The position numbers were made by a program, and so were the translations under genes. From Chryseosolibacter sp036402115 (GTDB lineage: Bacteria > Bacteroidota > Bacteroidia > Cytophagales > Cyclobacteriaceae): a DNA stretch of 64,000 nucleotides. Every line of letters begins with the position of its first letter. Positions within the stretch are counted from its first letter, which is position 1. Location of the stretch: contig DASWTM010000144.1 in the NCBI GenBank assembly GCA_036402115.1, positions 1 to 64,000 on the forward strand. The letters run 5' to 3'. Below are positions 54,666 to 63,749 of the stretch, in pieces. The notes below the pieces were generated by a model. It saw nothing but the letters and a program-made list of their open reading frames with translations. It made no database searches and was not told the DNA's origin.

Positions 54666-55883
54666 TCAGGACTCTTCTGTCTTCGGTTTGTTGAAGAAGA
54701 AGAACGAAGGTTCAAAGACCCTTTTTTTTCGTACGCGCGCCAGCGTTCGTGACGGTGCGAGGATACGTTCATAAATACCAAGAACCTTTTCAGCGGTAAT
54801 GTCCCAGCTAAATCGTTTCGCATTAAGAATTCCGTCCTGAATTTTATCCTGACGAAGTTCTTCATTGCTCAAAAGTTCGATCAAGGCATCTGCAATAGAC
54901 GGGGGGCTTAACGGGTCAATCAGCAACGCGGCATCGCCTGCGATTTCAGGCATACTTGAAATTTTCGAGGTGATCACAGGCGTACCACAAGCCATCGCCT
55001 CAACGACCGGCATTCCAAACCCTTCTGACAAAGACGGAAATAAAAATACTTCACTCAAGCCATAAACAATGGGCAGGTCCTCGTCTTTAATATAGCCTGG
55101 CGTTATGAAGAGCGCGGGGTTATAGTGCGCATTGAGCGCCTTGAGTGCCTGCATAACATATTTGTCCGTTAACCCAGGCGTTACAAGGGGTAGAGGATTC
55201 TCGACCTTCGAGGAATACATCGCATAGGCTTCGATGACACCTGTCGGATTCTTACGGAAGGATGGGTTGCCAAGAAACAAAATGAATTTTTCGGGCAAGC
55301 CGTAATCCAAACGGATTTTTGCTTGTTCTTTCGTGCACGTGCAGATCTTAAAATGTTGATTGTTTATACCATTGTAAATCACTTCGATTTTCCGTTCATC
55401 AATGGACAGTCGGCTAATAATTCTTTCCTTTTCATAATGGGAGACAGTGATCACCGCTTCACTGCGTGGCGTTACGAGCGGCACTAGTCTTCTTCTGTAA
55501 TGATTGCCGAAACGCTGATACAAATTATCATTTCTCGGAATCGGGTCCATGAAGATAATATCATGCAACGTCTGCACGATCGGCACCGGACTAAAGTACG
55601 GTGTGGTATTTCCAGTGCAATGCAGAAGATCTAACTTCTCGGCCTTTGCAGCAATCGGAAGGGAAAGCTGCTCAAAGTCTGCAAAGAAATCACCCGGCAA
55701 TGTTTTGATCTTGAACTTCTCGGATGGAGTGAAGCACGATTTGTCCTTGTCATCGCTAGCGAAAATTACAAACTCGAAATTCGGATCGAGTGCCTGCATC
55801 TTTTTGATAAGTTCCAGGGAAGATGTTTCAATACCATACTTCTTTTTTCGGAAGAGTCGCTGAATTTCTATACCTATCTTCAT
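54666..55883 (-). CDS. Glycosyltransferase family 4
   Basis: The product is 405 residues with the GT-B fold. The N-terminal half opens MKIGIEIQRLFRKKKYGIE; the C-terminal half has FILFLGNPSFRKNPTGVIEAY and the EX7E catalytic motif SEGFGMPVVEAMACGTPV. It should add a sugar from a nucleotide donor with retention at the cytoplasmic face. It is the last gene of the GT2-GT2-GT4 unit, 20 bases after the preceding GT2. The following 180 bases carry no gene. Confidence 0.9.
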   Translation of the reverse strand: MKIGIEIQRLFRKKKYGIETSSLELIKKMQALDPNFEFVIFASDDKDKSCFTPSEKFKIKTLPGDFFADFEQLSLPIAAKAEKLDLLHCTGNTTPYFSPVPIVQTLHDIIFMDPIPRNDNLYQRFGNHYRRRLVPLVTPRSEAVITVSHYEKERIISRLSIDERKIEVIYNGINNQHFKICTCTKEQAKIRLDYGLPEKFILFLGNPSFRKNPTGVIEAYAMYSSKVENPLPLVTPGLTDKYVMQALKALNAHYNPALFITPGYIKDEDLPIVYGLSEVFLFPSLSEGFGMPVVEAMACGTPVITSKISSMPEIAGDAALLIDPLSPPSIADALIELLSNEELRQDKIQDGILNAKRFSWDITAEKVLGIYERILAPSRTLARVRKKRVFEPSFFFFNKPKTEES

Positions 55884-55903
55884 GCGTCTGAGGGTTGAGA
55901 GGG

Positions 55904-56818
55904 TTACACAAATAATTTTAGTTTTTCACCGTTGGAAAGGTGAGTTAGGTTCCAACGCAACGCATTCCAGAACGCTTTCAGGTGTTCTGTGTCGCGTTTC
56001 AACAGATAGGTAATAAAATGTTTGGGTAATGTGACAGACACGAAGAACAATAGCCACGATGCTTTTGTAACTCCAGACGTATTCCTCCTCATGAACAGAA
56101 CGCGGTTGCGTGTCATGTAATACGTCTTCAGCGTTGACTTCTTGCCAACTGACATCGATTCCTTATGATAGACTTTTGACGCGGGCACCACATAGATCTT
56201 ATAGCCAGCCTTTTTTATTCTTTCGCACCAATCAATCTCTTCGTAATACAAAAAGAAAAAGTCAGGCATCAATCCCGCTTTTTCAACAACGCTACGCGGT
56301 ACCATCATCGCTGCTCCATGCGCCAGATCGGTTTCACGCAACGTATCATGTTGGCCCATGTCTTTCTCCATGAAACCAATTCGCTTATTGCGGCCGGTGA
56401 ACGGATTCAGCGATGTGCTGCCGGCATATTGAATGATATTGTCGGAGTTGTAGTAAATCAACTTCGAACTGGCTGCTCCAGCCTTTGGGTTCGTTTCAAA
56501 AAGTTGAACCATCGGTTCCAGGAATCCAGGATCGACTTCCGTATCATTGTTCAAAAACAAAAGGTATTTTCCGGTTGCCGCCTTAATGCCCAGATTGTTG
56601 CCTCCTGCAAAACCAAGGTTCTCATTGCTGCGGATAAATTTTATATCCGGATAATTCTTCGTGATTATTGGAGTGGCATCCTCAGGTGAGCCATTGTCTA
56701 CAACAACGACTTCAACATCAGCGTAGGTCACCTTTTTGAGTGAATCCAGAAGCGCACACGTTAGCGCAACTTGATTGTAGTTTACCGTTATGATCGATAC
56801 ACGCGGTGTTGAATTCAT
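55904..56818 (-). CDS. Rhamnosyltransferase-like glycosyltransferase family 2
   Basis: The product is 304 residues. GT-A motifs are SIITVNYNQ, VVVDNGSPED, SNENLGFAGGNNLGI, FLNNDTEVDP and FFLYYEEIDWCERIKKAG; this NLGFAGGNN/DxD/EEIDW set is that of WbbL/RfbF-type rhamnosyl- or galactofuranosyl-type enzymes. No membrane helix beyond weak C-terminal hydrophobicity. The ATG overlaps the preceding GT2 stop by four bases, so the two are translated together. Confidence 0.9.
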   Translation of the reverse strand: MNSTPRVSIITVNYNQVALTCALLDSLKKVTYADVEVVVVDNGSPEDATPIITKNYPDIKFIRSNENLGFAGGNNLGIKAATGKYLLFLNNDTEVDPGFLEPMVQLFETNPKAGAASSKLIYYNSDNIIQYAGSTSLNPFTGRNKRIGFMEKDMGQHDTLRETDLAHGAAMMVPRSVVEKAGLMPDFFFLYYEEIDWCERIKKAGYKIYVVPASKVYHKESMSVGKKSTLKTYYMTRNRVLFMRRNTSGVTKASWLLFFVSVTLPKHFITYLLKRDTEHLKAFWNALRWNLTHLSNGEKLKLFV

Positions 56819-58011
56819 ACCTTTTCTGCATTTGAGGGATGGGCTTCAATAGCATGACCGTGCGGAGTATGAATAAATGTTTTGTTTGCACCTTTAAGTT
56901 TAAAAAGCAAAACAAACATTTTGACGAAAATCGTTGGGACCAGCAGGATTGACTTTGCCATCCGCAGCGAGTAAAACTTTTTAGGGATCGCAAAAAGAAT
57001 GGCGAGCGCGTTAATCGTGAACAAGCCGAGCCAGATGAACGGGCTGAAATACGTATACCTGGAGAGCGCAAACGCTGCTATGGTGAACACTGTAAGTAAT
57101 CCAAGGTTCAGCAGACGTGGCAATTGGATGTTCCGCAATACCGCGCTGTTAAAAAATTCGAAATCGCCCTTAAAAGCTCTTTGCAAGCCGGGCTTGAAAT
57201 ACTTTTTTAAATAAAAGAACTGGCTCGAGATCCAGCGTTTGCGTTGTCTTTCAAACACTTCCGTGTTGGCCACTTTTTCATCGTATACCACGGCATGCTT
57301 GGCAAAATGTACATGAATATTTTGCTCGAGGAGCTTCAATTCAAGTTCGCGATCGAAGCCGCCTATTGAATCCATTGCAGCCATGATTGGCTTGTATACG
57401 TTGTATTCAAAGACCATCCCGGATCCGTTCAACGATGCGGAGCCACCAAGCGCAACCGTACCTTGACGATAAATAAAATTATTGATCGTTTCGCTTAGGC
57501 CATCGAGCAACGCCATCGAGTTATTGTCGTTTTTAGGATCACGTTTGCCCTGCACGGCACGATATCCCGCTTCAAACAGATCGTTCATCTTTGTGAGAAA
57601 ATCACGCTCCATCAGGTTATCGGCATCGAGAATAACCGCGCAGTCATAATCATCGCCTATTACGGCCATTGCTTCATTCAAGGCTTTTACCTTTGTGCTC
57701 TTCTCAAAAAAAACTTCCACTACCTTAATAGGCATAGCATGAAGCTTTTCAAGTGTTTCGCGTTTCAGCGAATCTGCGATCACTACAACATCAAACCGAT
57801 CAGCAGGATAATTTTGTTTTAACGCATTGGCAGCAACGCCTGTGATTACCTGGTCTTCTTTATAAGCCGGGATCAAGACAGCCATTTTTCTTTTTCGCAT
57901 GGCGACCGGTGGGATCGCAGTGCGATAGGTGAGACCACCTACACTCAGAATGAAGGAATAAAACGCAACGTAAGCAAAATACAGCAGGAGGATGAGTTCG
58001 GGTACTAACAT
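56815..58011 (-). CDS. Membrane-bound processive-type glycosyltransferase family 2
   Basis: The product is 398 residues. Helices lie at about 5-28 (one) and in the C-terminal 290-370 (three). GT-A motifs are VLIPAYKEDQVI, VVIADS, AVILDADNLM and the acceptor site GFDRELELKLLEQ, followed by QRKRW (QxxRW), typical of processive inverting enzymes such as cellulose- or hyaluronan-synthase relatives. It may build the backbone or a lipid-linked sugar. A terminator lies just upstream, between it and the phosphoglycosyl transferase. Confidence 0.87.
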   Translation of the reverse strand: MLVPELILLLYFAYVAFYSFILSVGGLTYRTAIPPVAMRKRKMAVLIPAYKEDQVITGVAANALKQNYPADRFDVVVIADSLKRETLEKLHAMPIKVVEVFFEKSTKVKALNEAMAVIGDDYDCAVILDADNLMERDFLTKMNDLFEAGYRAVQGKRDPKNDNNSMALLDGLSETINNFIYRQGTVALGGSASLNGSGMVFEYNVYKPIMAAMDSIGGFDRELELKLLEQNIHVHFAKHAVVYDEKVANTEVFERQRKRWISSQFFYLKKYFKPGLQRAFKGDFEFFNSAVLRNIQLPRLLNLGLLTVFTIAAFALSRYTYFSPFIWLGLFTINALAILFAIPKKFYSLRMAKSILLVPTIFVKMFVLLFKLKGANKTFIHTPHGHAIEAHPSNAEKV

Positions 58012-58026
58012 GGTTTTGGGTGTTAT

Positions 58027-58056
58027 AAAAAAGCCAGAGCAACTGCTTGCTCCGGC
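58027..58056 (-). terminator. Intrinsic terminator after the phosphoglycosyl transferase
   Basis: On the leftward strand GCCGGAGCAA pairs with TTGCTCTGGC (one G-U) over a 4-base loop, followed by six T. It ends 16 bases before the next start, so the downstream GTs are separately or read-through transcribed. Confidence 0.85.
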
Positions 58057-58065
58057 CTGTTATGC

Positions 58066-59163
58066 TTATACTTTCTCTTTCTGAAGCAGAGCCGGGATTG
58101 TCGAGAACAAAATCTTCATGTCGAGCCAGAAGGAGTTTTTCATAGCGTACTCCATGTCGAGCGCGATTCGCTCATCTTCAGACATGTTGTCTTTGCCGCG
58201 CTTGGTGATCTGCCACAATCCTGTGATACCAGCAGGGGCTAAGAACCTCCACGCAATCTGGTCTTTCGTCAATTTTTCAGCTTCATACAACGGTAAAGGT
58301 CTGTTTCCAACAAGCGACATGTCACCGATCAAGACATTAAAAAGCTGAGGAATTTCGTCCAGCGATGTTTTACGGATGAAAGCACCGAAGCGTGTAATCC
58401 GTGGATCATCTTTCAACTTAAAGAATACGCTTCCGTTATTCTTGCTGTATTGGTTTAGATGAGCCAGCTTTTGAAGCTCTGCGTCCGAACCTGTGCGCAT
58501 CGATCTGAACTTGTAGAAGTTGAAAATCTTATAGCCGGTTCCCGCGCGCTTCGAGATGTAGAAGATCGGGCCTTTTGATTCCAGTTTTATAATGATGGCC
58601 ATCAAAATGCAGATCGGCAGCGCAAACAAGAGAGCCGTTGCGGAAACAATGATGTCGAACGCTCGCTTCATTGACCAAAGCTTTATTTGCGGAACCTGGT
58701 CGAGTGTCATTGACACGTACGGCTTATTCCCTCTGGTGTTTTTGTATGACTTTACTTTTTTAATGAACTCGACACGCTTCAGAAACGAGGCATTGATCGG
58801 TCCGTAGTGATAGTCGTCAGCAGTGATGCTCAGCGCAGTGCTCTTGGCAGTGGCTTCAAAGCCGGGCGTATAGAGAATCAGCGGGACGGCCTTCTTGCGG
58901 GCGAGGTCCTTCAGTGTAATCAAATCACCCGTTATGCTTTCTGGGCTCACGAGGATCGCATCGATGCTTTCATTTTTGTTCAGCATGGCGATGGCTTCTT
59001 TAACGTTAGCACTCGTGAATGCTACGTTGTCTTGGATAACCTCGCTATTTATACTTCTGAAAACATTTTCGATGCGGACAATATTCCGGGTATAAGTAGC
59101 AGCGACCTTTCGCTTGGGTTGCTCAATGCTTATAGTGCCGGGAGCTTGTAATACTAATTCCAT
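58066..59163 (-). CDS. Polyprenyl-phosphate sugar-phosphate transferase with receiver-like N-terminus
   Basis: The product is 365 residues. Residues about 165-365 are a monotopic phosphoglycosyl transferase: re-entrant helix MKRAFDIIVSATALLFALP, KFRSMRTGSDAE, the catalytic Asp-Glu in KTSLDEIPQLFNV, LVGNRPLP and PAGITGLWQ. It starts glycan synthesis by moving a sugar phosphate to undecaprenyl phosphate. Instead of the usual WcaJ membrane helices, residues about 15-150 look like a CheY fold (IDAILVSPESITGDL ... PLILYTP ... GPINASFLKRVEFIKK), with Ser where the phosphoacceptor Asp should be. The receiver protein encoded 18 bases upstream is a likely interaction partner. Confidence 0.87.
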   Translation of the reverse strand: MELVLQAPGTISIEQPKRKVAATYTRNIVRIENVFRSINSEVIQDNVAFTSANVKEAIAMLNKNESIDAILVSPESITGDLITLKDLARKKAVPLILYTPGFEATAKSTALSITADDYHYGPINASFLKRVEFIKKVKSYKNTRGNKPYVSMTLDQVPQIKLWSMKRAFDIIVSATALLFALPICILMAIIIKLESKGPIFYISKRAGTGYKIFNFYKFRSMRTGSDAELQKLAHLNQYSKNNGSVFFKLKDDPRITRFGAFIRKTSLDEIPQLFNVLIGDMSLVGNRPLPLYEAEKLTKDQIAWRFLAPAGITGLWQITKRGKDNMSEDERIALDMEYAMKNSFWLDMKILFSTIPALLQKEKV

Positions 59164-59181
59164 AAACGAGATAAATGATTT

Positions 59182-59568
59182 TTACTGTGATACAAGTGCA
59201 TTTTCATTTTGGTGCGCAATGGCACGCTCAACTTCACTCAGGAACATCCTAGGCTCAAATGGTTTTACCAGGTACGTAAATGCTCCAAGTTCAAGACATT
59301 GTTTTCTTGAATCTTCTAAACCAGAGAGCATAATGACCGGGATGTTTTTGAACAAACCACTGTTGCTAAGATTTTCCAGTAGCTCTACGCCATCCAGGGA
59401 TGGCATCTTCACATCTGAAACGATGAGATCACAACTATTTCCTTCTGACAGCCAGGACCAGGCTTCTAAACCGTTGTTCATCATGATGACCTCGTACTTA
59501 CCGCGCAAAATCCTTTCTAACAGCCAGCACAATGGAGCGTCATCTTCAATGACTAATACCTTCTTCAT
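59182..59568 (-). CDS. Single-domain response regulator next to the phosphoglycosyl transferase
   Basis: The product is 128 residues from the ATG at 59568. It is one receiver domain: VLVIEDDAPL, phosphoacceptor Asp in LIVSDVKMPSLDG, Ser/Thr switch in VIMLSGL and Lys in YLVKPFEP. No output domain. It precedes the sugar-phosphate transferase by 18 bases, ahead of a terminator after that gene, so the two form a bicistronic unit. Phosphorylation could gate glycan initiation by direct contact; the kinase is unknown. Confidence 0.88.
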   Translation of the reverse strand: MKKVLVIEDDAPLCWLLERILRGKYEVIMMNNGLEAWSWLSEGNSCDLIVSDVKMPSLDGVELLENLSNSGLFKNIPVIMLSGLEDSRKQCLELGAFTYLVKPFEPRMFLSEVERAIAHQNENALVSQ

Positions 59569-59682
59569 GTTCAATTTTCACTATTAATTCCAACTACACA
59601 CCCGTCAGCTATAAATTGTGATGCCAACGGCAACTGAAACGACTGTCTGTCTTAGAAAAAATTTTAACGCTAACGTTGGTTG

Positions 59683-60795
59683 TTATTTTAGGGAAACAAT
59701 GGCATGGACGCCTTTTACCGTTTGCAAGCGATTGATCTTGCCGTTTTCCGTTTCGGAAAATTTTGAAACGAGCAGGGTGCTTTTCGGTATTTCAAACTGC
59801 GGAAGTGTGGAGGTTAAAAATGTGCGGAGTGACTTGAGGAAATCTTCATCAATAGTGTTGGCTTCAATCACCAAAACTACGCGGGAACCGAGCTGATCGT
59901 CTTGTATGCCATGCACAAAGTAACGCAGCGAACGGCCGCTTTCTTCAAAGAAAGGCTGAAGTGTTCCCTCTACTTTCTCCGGACTTACCTTGATACCGCC
60001 TGTATTAATAATATTGTCGAATCGTCCGAGCCACCGGAATCGCGTTCGGTCGAGCAACTCGGCAACATCATTTGTAATAATCTGGTCATTTAAAAACGGT
60101 ACGTTTAGGATAAGACAATTTCGATCGTCAAGTTCAACCGCTGTACCCGGCAGGCATTCGAAGTAGTTTTGTTTATCCTTTCCATTGAGCGCCTGAAGGG
60201 CCACGTGCGAAATTGTTTCAGTCATACCATAGGTTGCCCAGCATTTACACTCGTAATGATCAAGTGCTTCCACCGTTGACTGACGAAGGGGAGCACCGCC
60301 CACGATTGCTTTATTCAAGCGATTTAGTACAAGTGGATTACTTGAATGAAGGATATGTTCTACCTGATAAGGAACGAATGCGGCAAAATTTACCCATTGA
60401 TCTGGTGGCAATTTCTCGAGTGGATTTGCGCAGGGATCTACCGCAAAAATTTGCAGCCCTATAGTAAACGCTCGCACAAGCATCATGCGTCCTCCAATAA
60501 ATCTTGTATCGATACAAACCAGACATGAGTCGGAGGGCCTTAGTCCGAGCACTTGTGCTGTTAGTTTTGCACTGGCAATCATTTGATCGCGCGTGATGAA
60601 AATTCGTTTTGGCGTGCCGGTGGATCCGCTCGTTGTTATTTCGAATTGAGTTGTTCCCGCAAACCACGATGAGATAAAGGAGAATGTAGTTGATTCAAAT
60701 GGTGTTTGTGGAATTTCCTCGCCTGACATTATCTGCGAAAACGACACCAAGCGGCCGTTGATTGAAAGCGAAGTATAGGGATACGAACCATTCAT
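59683..60795 (-). CDS. menE: O-succinylbenzoate-CoA ligase
   Basis: The product is 370 residues, on the short side as usual for Bacteroidota MenE. ANL-superfamily motifs: TTSGSTGTPKRI (P-loop), YGMTETISH, and the hinge GRFDNIINTGGIKVSPEKVE with the terminal catalytic Lys in NGKINR. It activates O-succinylbenzoate with ATP and CoA in menaquinone synthesis. The start overlaps the PPC gene stop as ATGA. The spacer after it (59575-59682) holds no gene. Confidence 0.9.
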   Translation of the reverse strand: MNGSYPYTSLSINGRLVSFSQIMSGEEIPQTPFESTTFSFISSWFAGTTQFEITTSGSTGTPKRIFITRDQMIASAKLTAQVLGLRPSDSCLVCIDTRFIGGRMMLVRAFTIGLQIFAVDPCANPLEKLPPDQWVNFAAFVPYQVEHILHSSNPLVLNRLNKAIVGGAPLRQSTVEALDHYECKCWATYGMTETISHVALQALNGKDKQNYFECLPGTAVELDDRNCLILNVPFLNDQIITNDVAELLDRTRFRWLGRFDNIINTGGIKVSPEKVEGTLQPFFEESGRSLRYFVHGIQDDQLGSRVVLVIEANTIDEDFLKSLRTFLTSTLPQFEIPKSTLLVSKFSETENGKINRLQTVKGVHAIVSLK

Positions 60796-61202
60796 TTTTT
60801 AGGTTTCACCACAAGCTCTGAAAATCCATAAGTGGAGTCTATTTCTCTTTCGAATATCATGTTCGGCAGCACACCGATGGCTACCTCCGCTGTTGTGTAA
60901 ACGTGGTTACCATCGAGCAGATGTCCTCCGATGGTCTTGCCAGTCGAATCAGAAACAGAAAGGTGCAGGTGAGAAGAGGTCGCGGAGAAAGTCCCGGTAA
61001 GCGAAACGATTTCAAAATATCCCCATTGCTTTTTTCCCGCACTTTCATTTGCAAAACGGATATGAAATTCCTCAAGACTTCCGACACAGGTTAGTATGAT
61101 CCCGGCTGAAATGGAATTTGCTCTCGCAAATTCCATAATCGCCTTCTTTAAATCTTCATGCGGTTTGAGCCGGAACACATAAACCTGTAGCTGACCTTCC
61201 AT
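60792..61202 (-). CDS. PPC (DUF296) domain protein inside the men operon
   Basis: The product is 136 residues and consists of a single PPC/DUF296 domain: YVFRLKPHEDLKKAIMEFARANSISAGIILTCVGS, a beta-rich centre and GHLLDGNHVYTTAEVAIG. In plants this domain is fused to AT-hooks; bacterial forms are free-standing and of unknown function. It lacks an AT-hook. It lies between menB (6 bases) and menE (4-base overlap), so it is co-expressed with menaquinone synthesis. Confidence 0.87.
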   Translation of the reverse strand: MEGQLQVYVFRLKPHEDLKKAIMEFARANSISAGIILTCVGSLEEFHIRFANESAGKKQWGYFEIVSLTGTFSATSSHLHLSVSDSTGKTIGGHLLDGNHVYTTAEVAIGVLPNMIFEREIDSTYGFSELVVKPKK

Positions 61203-61207
61203 AATGG

Positions 61208-62032
61208 CTAAGGAAACTGTGGATACTTTGACCAGTCTGGATCACGCTTCTCGAGAAACGCATTCTTTCCTTCTTTTGCTTCATCACTTAAATAATATAA
61301 GAGTGTTGCGTTTCCTGCAAGCTCCTGGATTCCAGCTTGGCCATCGAGCTCGGCATTGAAGGAAGCTTTCAGCATCCGGATTGCCAGCGGACTTTTCGCA
61401 ATTATCTTCTTTGCCCAGGCAACATACGTCTCTTCGAGCATTTCGAGTGGTACTACTTTATTGACAAGCCCCATGTCGAGCGCATCTTTTGCATCGTACT
61501 GGTCACACAGGAACCAGATCTCCCGTGCTTTCTTCTGCCCCACGATCCTGGCCAGGTAAGAAGCTCCGAAACCACCGTCAAAGCTTCCCACTTTTGGTCC
61601 GGTTTGCCCAAAGCGCGCATTTTCTGCAGCAATTGTCAAATCACAAACCACATGAAGCACATGCCCACCGCCAATCGCCCAGCCCGCAACGGCTGCGATA
61701 ACAGGTTTTGGAATTGAGCGGATTAACTTTTGAAGGTCAAGAACGTTCAAACGAGGTACCGTATCTTCACCTACATATCCACCGTGGCCACGCACACTCT
61801 GGTCTCCACCACTGCAAAATGCCTTTCCACCTTCACCGGTCAAAATCACGGCACGGATACTCGCATCTTCGCGGCAGTGGTACATCGCATCGATCATTTC
61901 CTTCACGGTGAGCGGAGTAAACGCATTGTGAACGTGCGGTCTGTTGATGCTGATGCGGGCAATCCCTTCGTATTGATGAAAGAGTATTTCCTTGTACTCC
62001 TTGACAGGCTGCCATGGATATTTATAGCTCAT
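61208..62032 (-). CDS. menB: 1,4-dihydroxy-2-naphthoyl-CoA synthase
   Basis: The product is 274 residues with the crotonase fold. Characteristic blocks are FCSGGDQSVRGHGG, the oxyanion-hole GWAIGGGHVLHVVCDL, QTGPKVGSFDGGFG with the catalytic Asp, and KSPLAIRMLKASFN. It closes the second ring of menaquinone from O-succinylbenzoyl-CoA. The start overlaps the menD stop by 11 bases. Confidence 0.96.
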   Translation of the reverse strand: MSYKYPWQPVKEYKEILFHQYEGIARISINRPHVHNAFTPLTVKEMIDAMYHCREDASIRAVILTGEGGKAFCSGGDQSVRGHGGYVGEDTVPRLNVLDLQKLIRSIPKPVIAAVAGWAIGGGHVLHVVCDLTIAAENARFGQTGPKVGSFDGGFGASYLARIVGQKKAREIWFLCDQYDAKDALDMGLVNKVVPLEMLEETYVAWAKKIIAKSPLAIRMLKASFNAELDGQAGIQELAGNATLLYYLSDEAKEGKNAFLEKRDPDWSKYPQFP

Positions 62033-63749
62033 AACTGTGTTTGATTTTAGCTTTTAGTGATTCGAAATAAGTCTTATTGGTCTCGGCTTCGCTCTCCACC
62101 TCAAGGATTTTTACAGTGCCATCGAAATCGAAAAAGTCTTTCAATAGATTCTTTGTCTTCTTCGGACTGTCAAGGTGGAGGTGCTGGAACCCGAATTCTT
62201 CACATAATTTCTTTGCGTTAAGCTTTTGTTGCGTTACAAAGTATTCTTTGGATTCCGGAAGTGCAGCAGGGCCATCGATCATGGTAAAGATGAGTCCGCC
62301 ATGGTTGTTCAAAAGTAAAATGCGCAGATCCTTGAGCGGATAATTATGCCAGAACGCGTTACGATCGTAGAAGAACGCTACATCTCCTGTAATCAAAAAG
62401 GTTGGCTTTCCCGAACTGAGCAGTTGCCCAACCGTTGTGCTGGTACATCCGTCAATCCCGCTCGTGCCCCGGTTGGAAAATATGCGAACTCCTTTTTTCG
62501 CTGCCGCAAGACCGATAAAATTCGCATAACGCACACTCATACTGTTTGCCAGGTGCAAATTACAATTGTACGGAAGTTGGGCGAGTACCTCGTTTACGAT
62601 CTTGAATTCCGTCAACGCGTTTTCCTTTACATAGTCTGTCAGAATGCGGGATACCCTGCGTTCTTCAATTTCCCATAGCTTGGTGAAATTGTTCTGCCGT
62701 TGGTTGTCGAAACTTTCGTGCGAGGGGAGCTGACCAAGCGTATCGAAAAATTGTTCAGGCGTTGTTCGAATTACGCGCGTCACATTTTTGAACGGATCGG
62801 TGACAACCCCGCCAGGCTGAATATGCCAGTGGGCTTTCGGAGAGTATTTTCGTAAAAATAGTTTTGTGTTTTTTGAAATCATTGACTGGCCGAAGGTGAT
62901 CAACAGATCCGGTGTCAGCGATTTTTTGACGGCTTCGCTGGCCTGGCCTAAGAACAGATCGCTGTGCTTCAAACTTTTTTCGATTCCTTGAAAGTTTGAA
63001 ATGATGTCCGTCACAAAGGGAATATCGTGTCGTTTAAAAAACTGTTGAAGGATTTCGAGTAACGCTGGATTTAAATCCTGTTGGCCCGCAGCAATCAATA
63101 CATGGTGGTACGTTTGCCAGTCAGACAAAAGCTGTTCGCGTAGTGGTTCGGAAAATGTAAAGTCATTTCGTGTTTCATCGTAAACACGAAGTGTAGCACT
63201 GTACGTAATACCTTCACCTTTCTCAGGATAAAGCGGTTCGCGAAATGGTGCGTTGATATGAACAGGGCCTTTCGGCTCTTCCATCGACAAATTGATTGCT
63301 TCGTTTACGATCCGGTTGATTGCCCATTGGCTATCGGGATGATCGTAGTCCTGCGGTAACTGGTAAAACTTCTTAACGTGCTTGCCAAATATTTCCGACT
63401 GGTGAATGGTCTGACCATCATGCTGGGCGATCCATTCGGCAGGACGATCTGCTGTTATCAGAATCAAAGGCGTCTCACTGAAGAAAGCTTCCGCGACAGC
63501 AGGGGAGAGGTTATACACGGCAGTTCCAGACGTGCAGATAACGGTGACAGGTTTTTTCGATTCCTGCGCAATACCCAGTGCTATGAATCCTGCACTTCGC
63601 TCATCGCTGATCGTCCTCGACTGAATTTTCGGATGACGTGTAAAAGCCAGCGTCAGTGGCGCGCATCGTGAACCCGGAGAAAGAACAGCCTGTGTCACCC
63701 CCTTCTTCGCGCACAAAGCGGCAATATCATAGATCGGTTGAAACCGCAT
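62022..63749 (-). CDS. menD: SEPHCHC synthase
   Basis: The product is 575 residues. Thiamine-diphosphate enzyme motifs: LSPGSRCAPLTLAF at the N-terminus, ICTSGTAVYNLSPAVAEA, LITADRPAEW, and the NRGTSGIDGCTST diphosphate site. It joins isochorismate and 2-oxoglutarate. The ATG at 63749 is preferred to a GTG one codon upstream; TGATG overlap with the menF stop indicates coupling. Confidence 0.96.
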   Translation of the reverse strand: MRFQPIYDIAALCAKKGVTQAVLSPGSRCAPLTLAFTRHPKIQSRTISDERSAGFIALGIAQESKKPVTVICTSGTAVYNLSPAVAEAFFSETPLILITADRPAEWIAQHDGQTIHQSEIFGKHVKKFYQLPQDYDHPDSQWAINRIVNEAINLSMEEPKGPVHINAPFREPLYPEKGEGITYSATLRVYDETRNDFTFSEPLREQLLSDWQTYHHVLIAAGQQDLNPALLEILQQFFKRHDIPFVTDIISNFQGIEKSLKHSDLFLGQASEAVKKSLTPDLLITFGQSMISKNTKLFLRKYSPKAHWHIQPGGVVTDPFKNVTRVIRTTPEQFFDTLGQLPSHESFDNQRQNNFTKLWEIEERRVSRILTDYVKENALTEFKIVNEVLAQLPYNCNLHLANSMSVRYANFIGLAAAKKGVRIFSNRGTSGIDGCTSTTVGQLLSSGKPTFLITGDVAFFYDRNAFWHNYPLKDLRILLLNNHGGLIFTMIDGPAALPESKEYFVTQQKLNAKKLCEEFGFQHLHLDSPKKTKNLLKDFFDFDGTVKILEVESEAETNKTYFESLKAKIKHSYEL

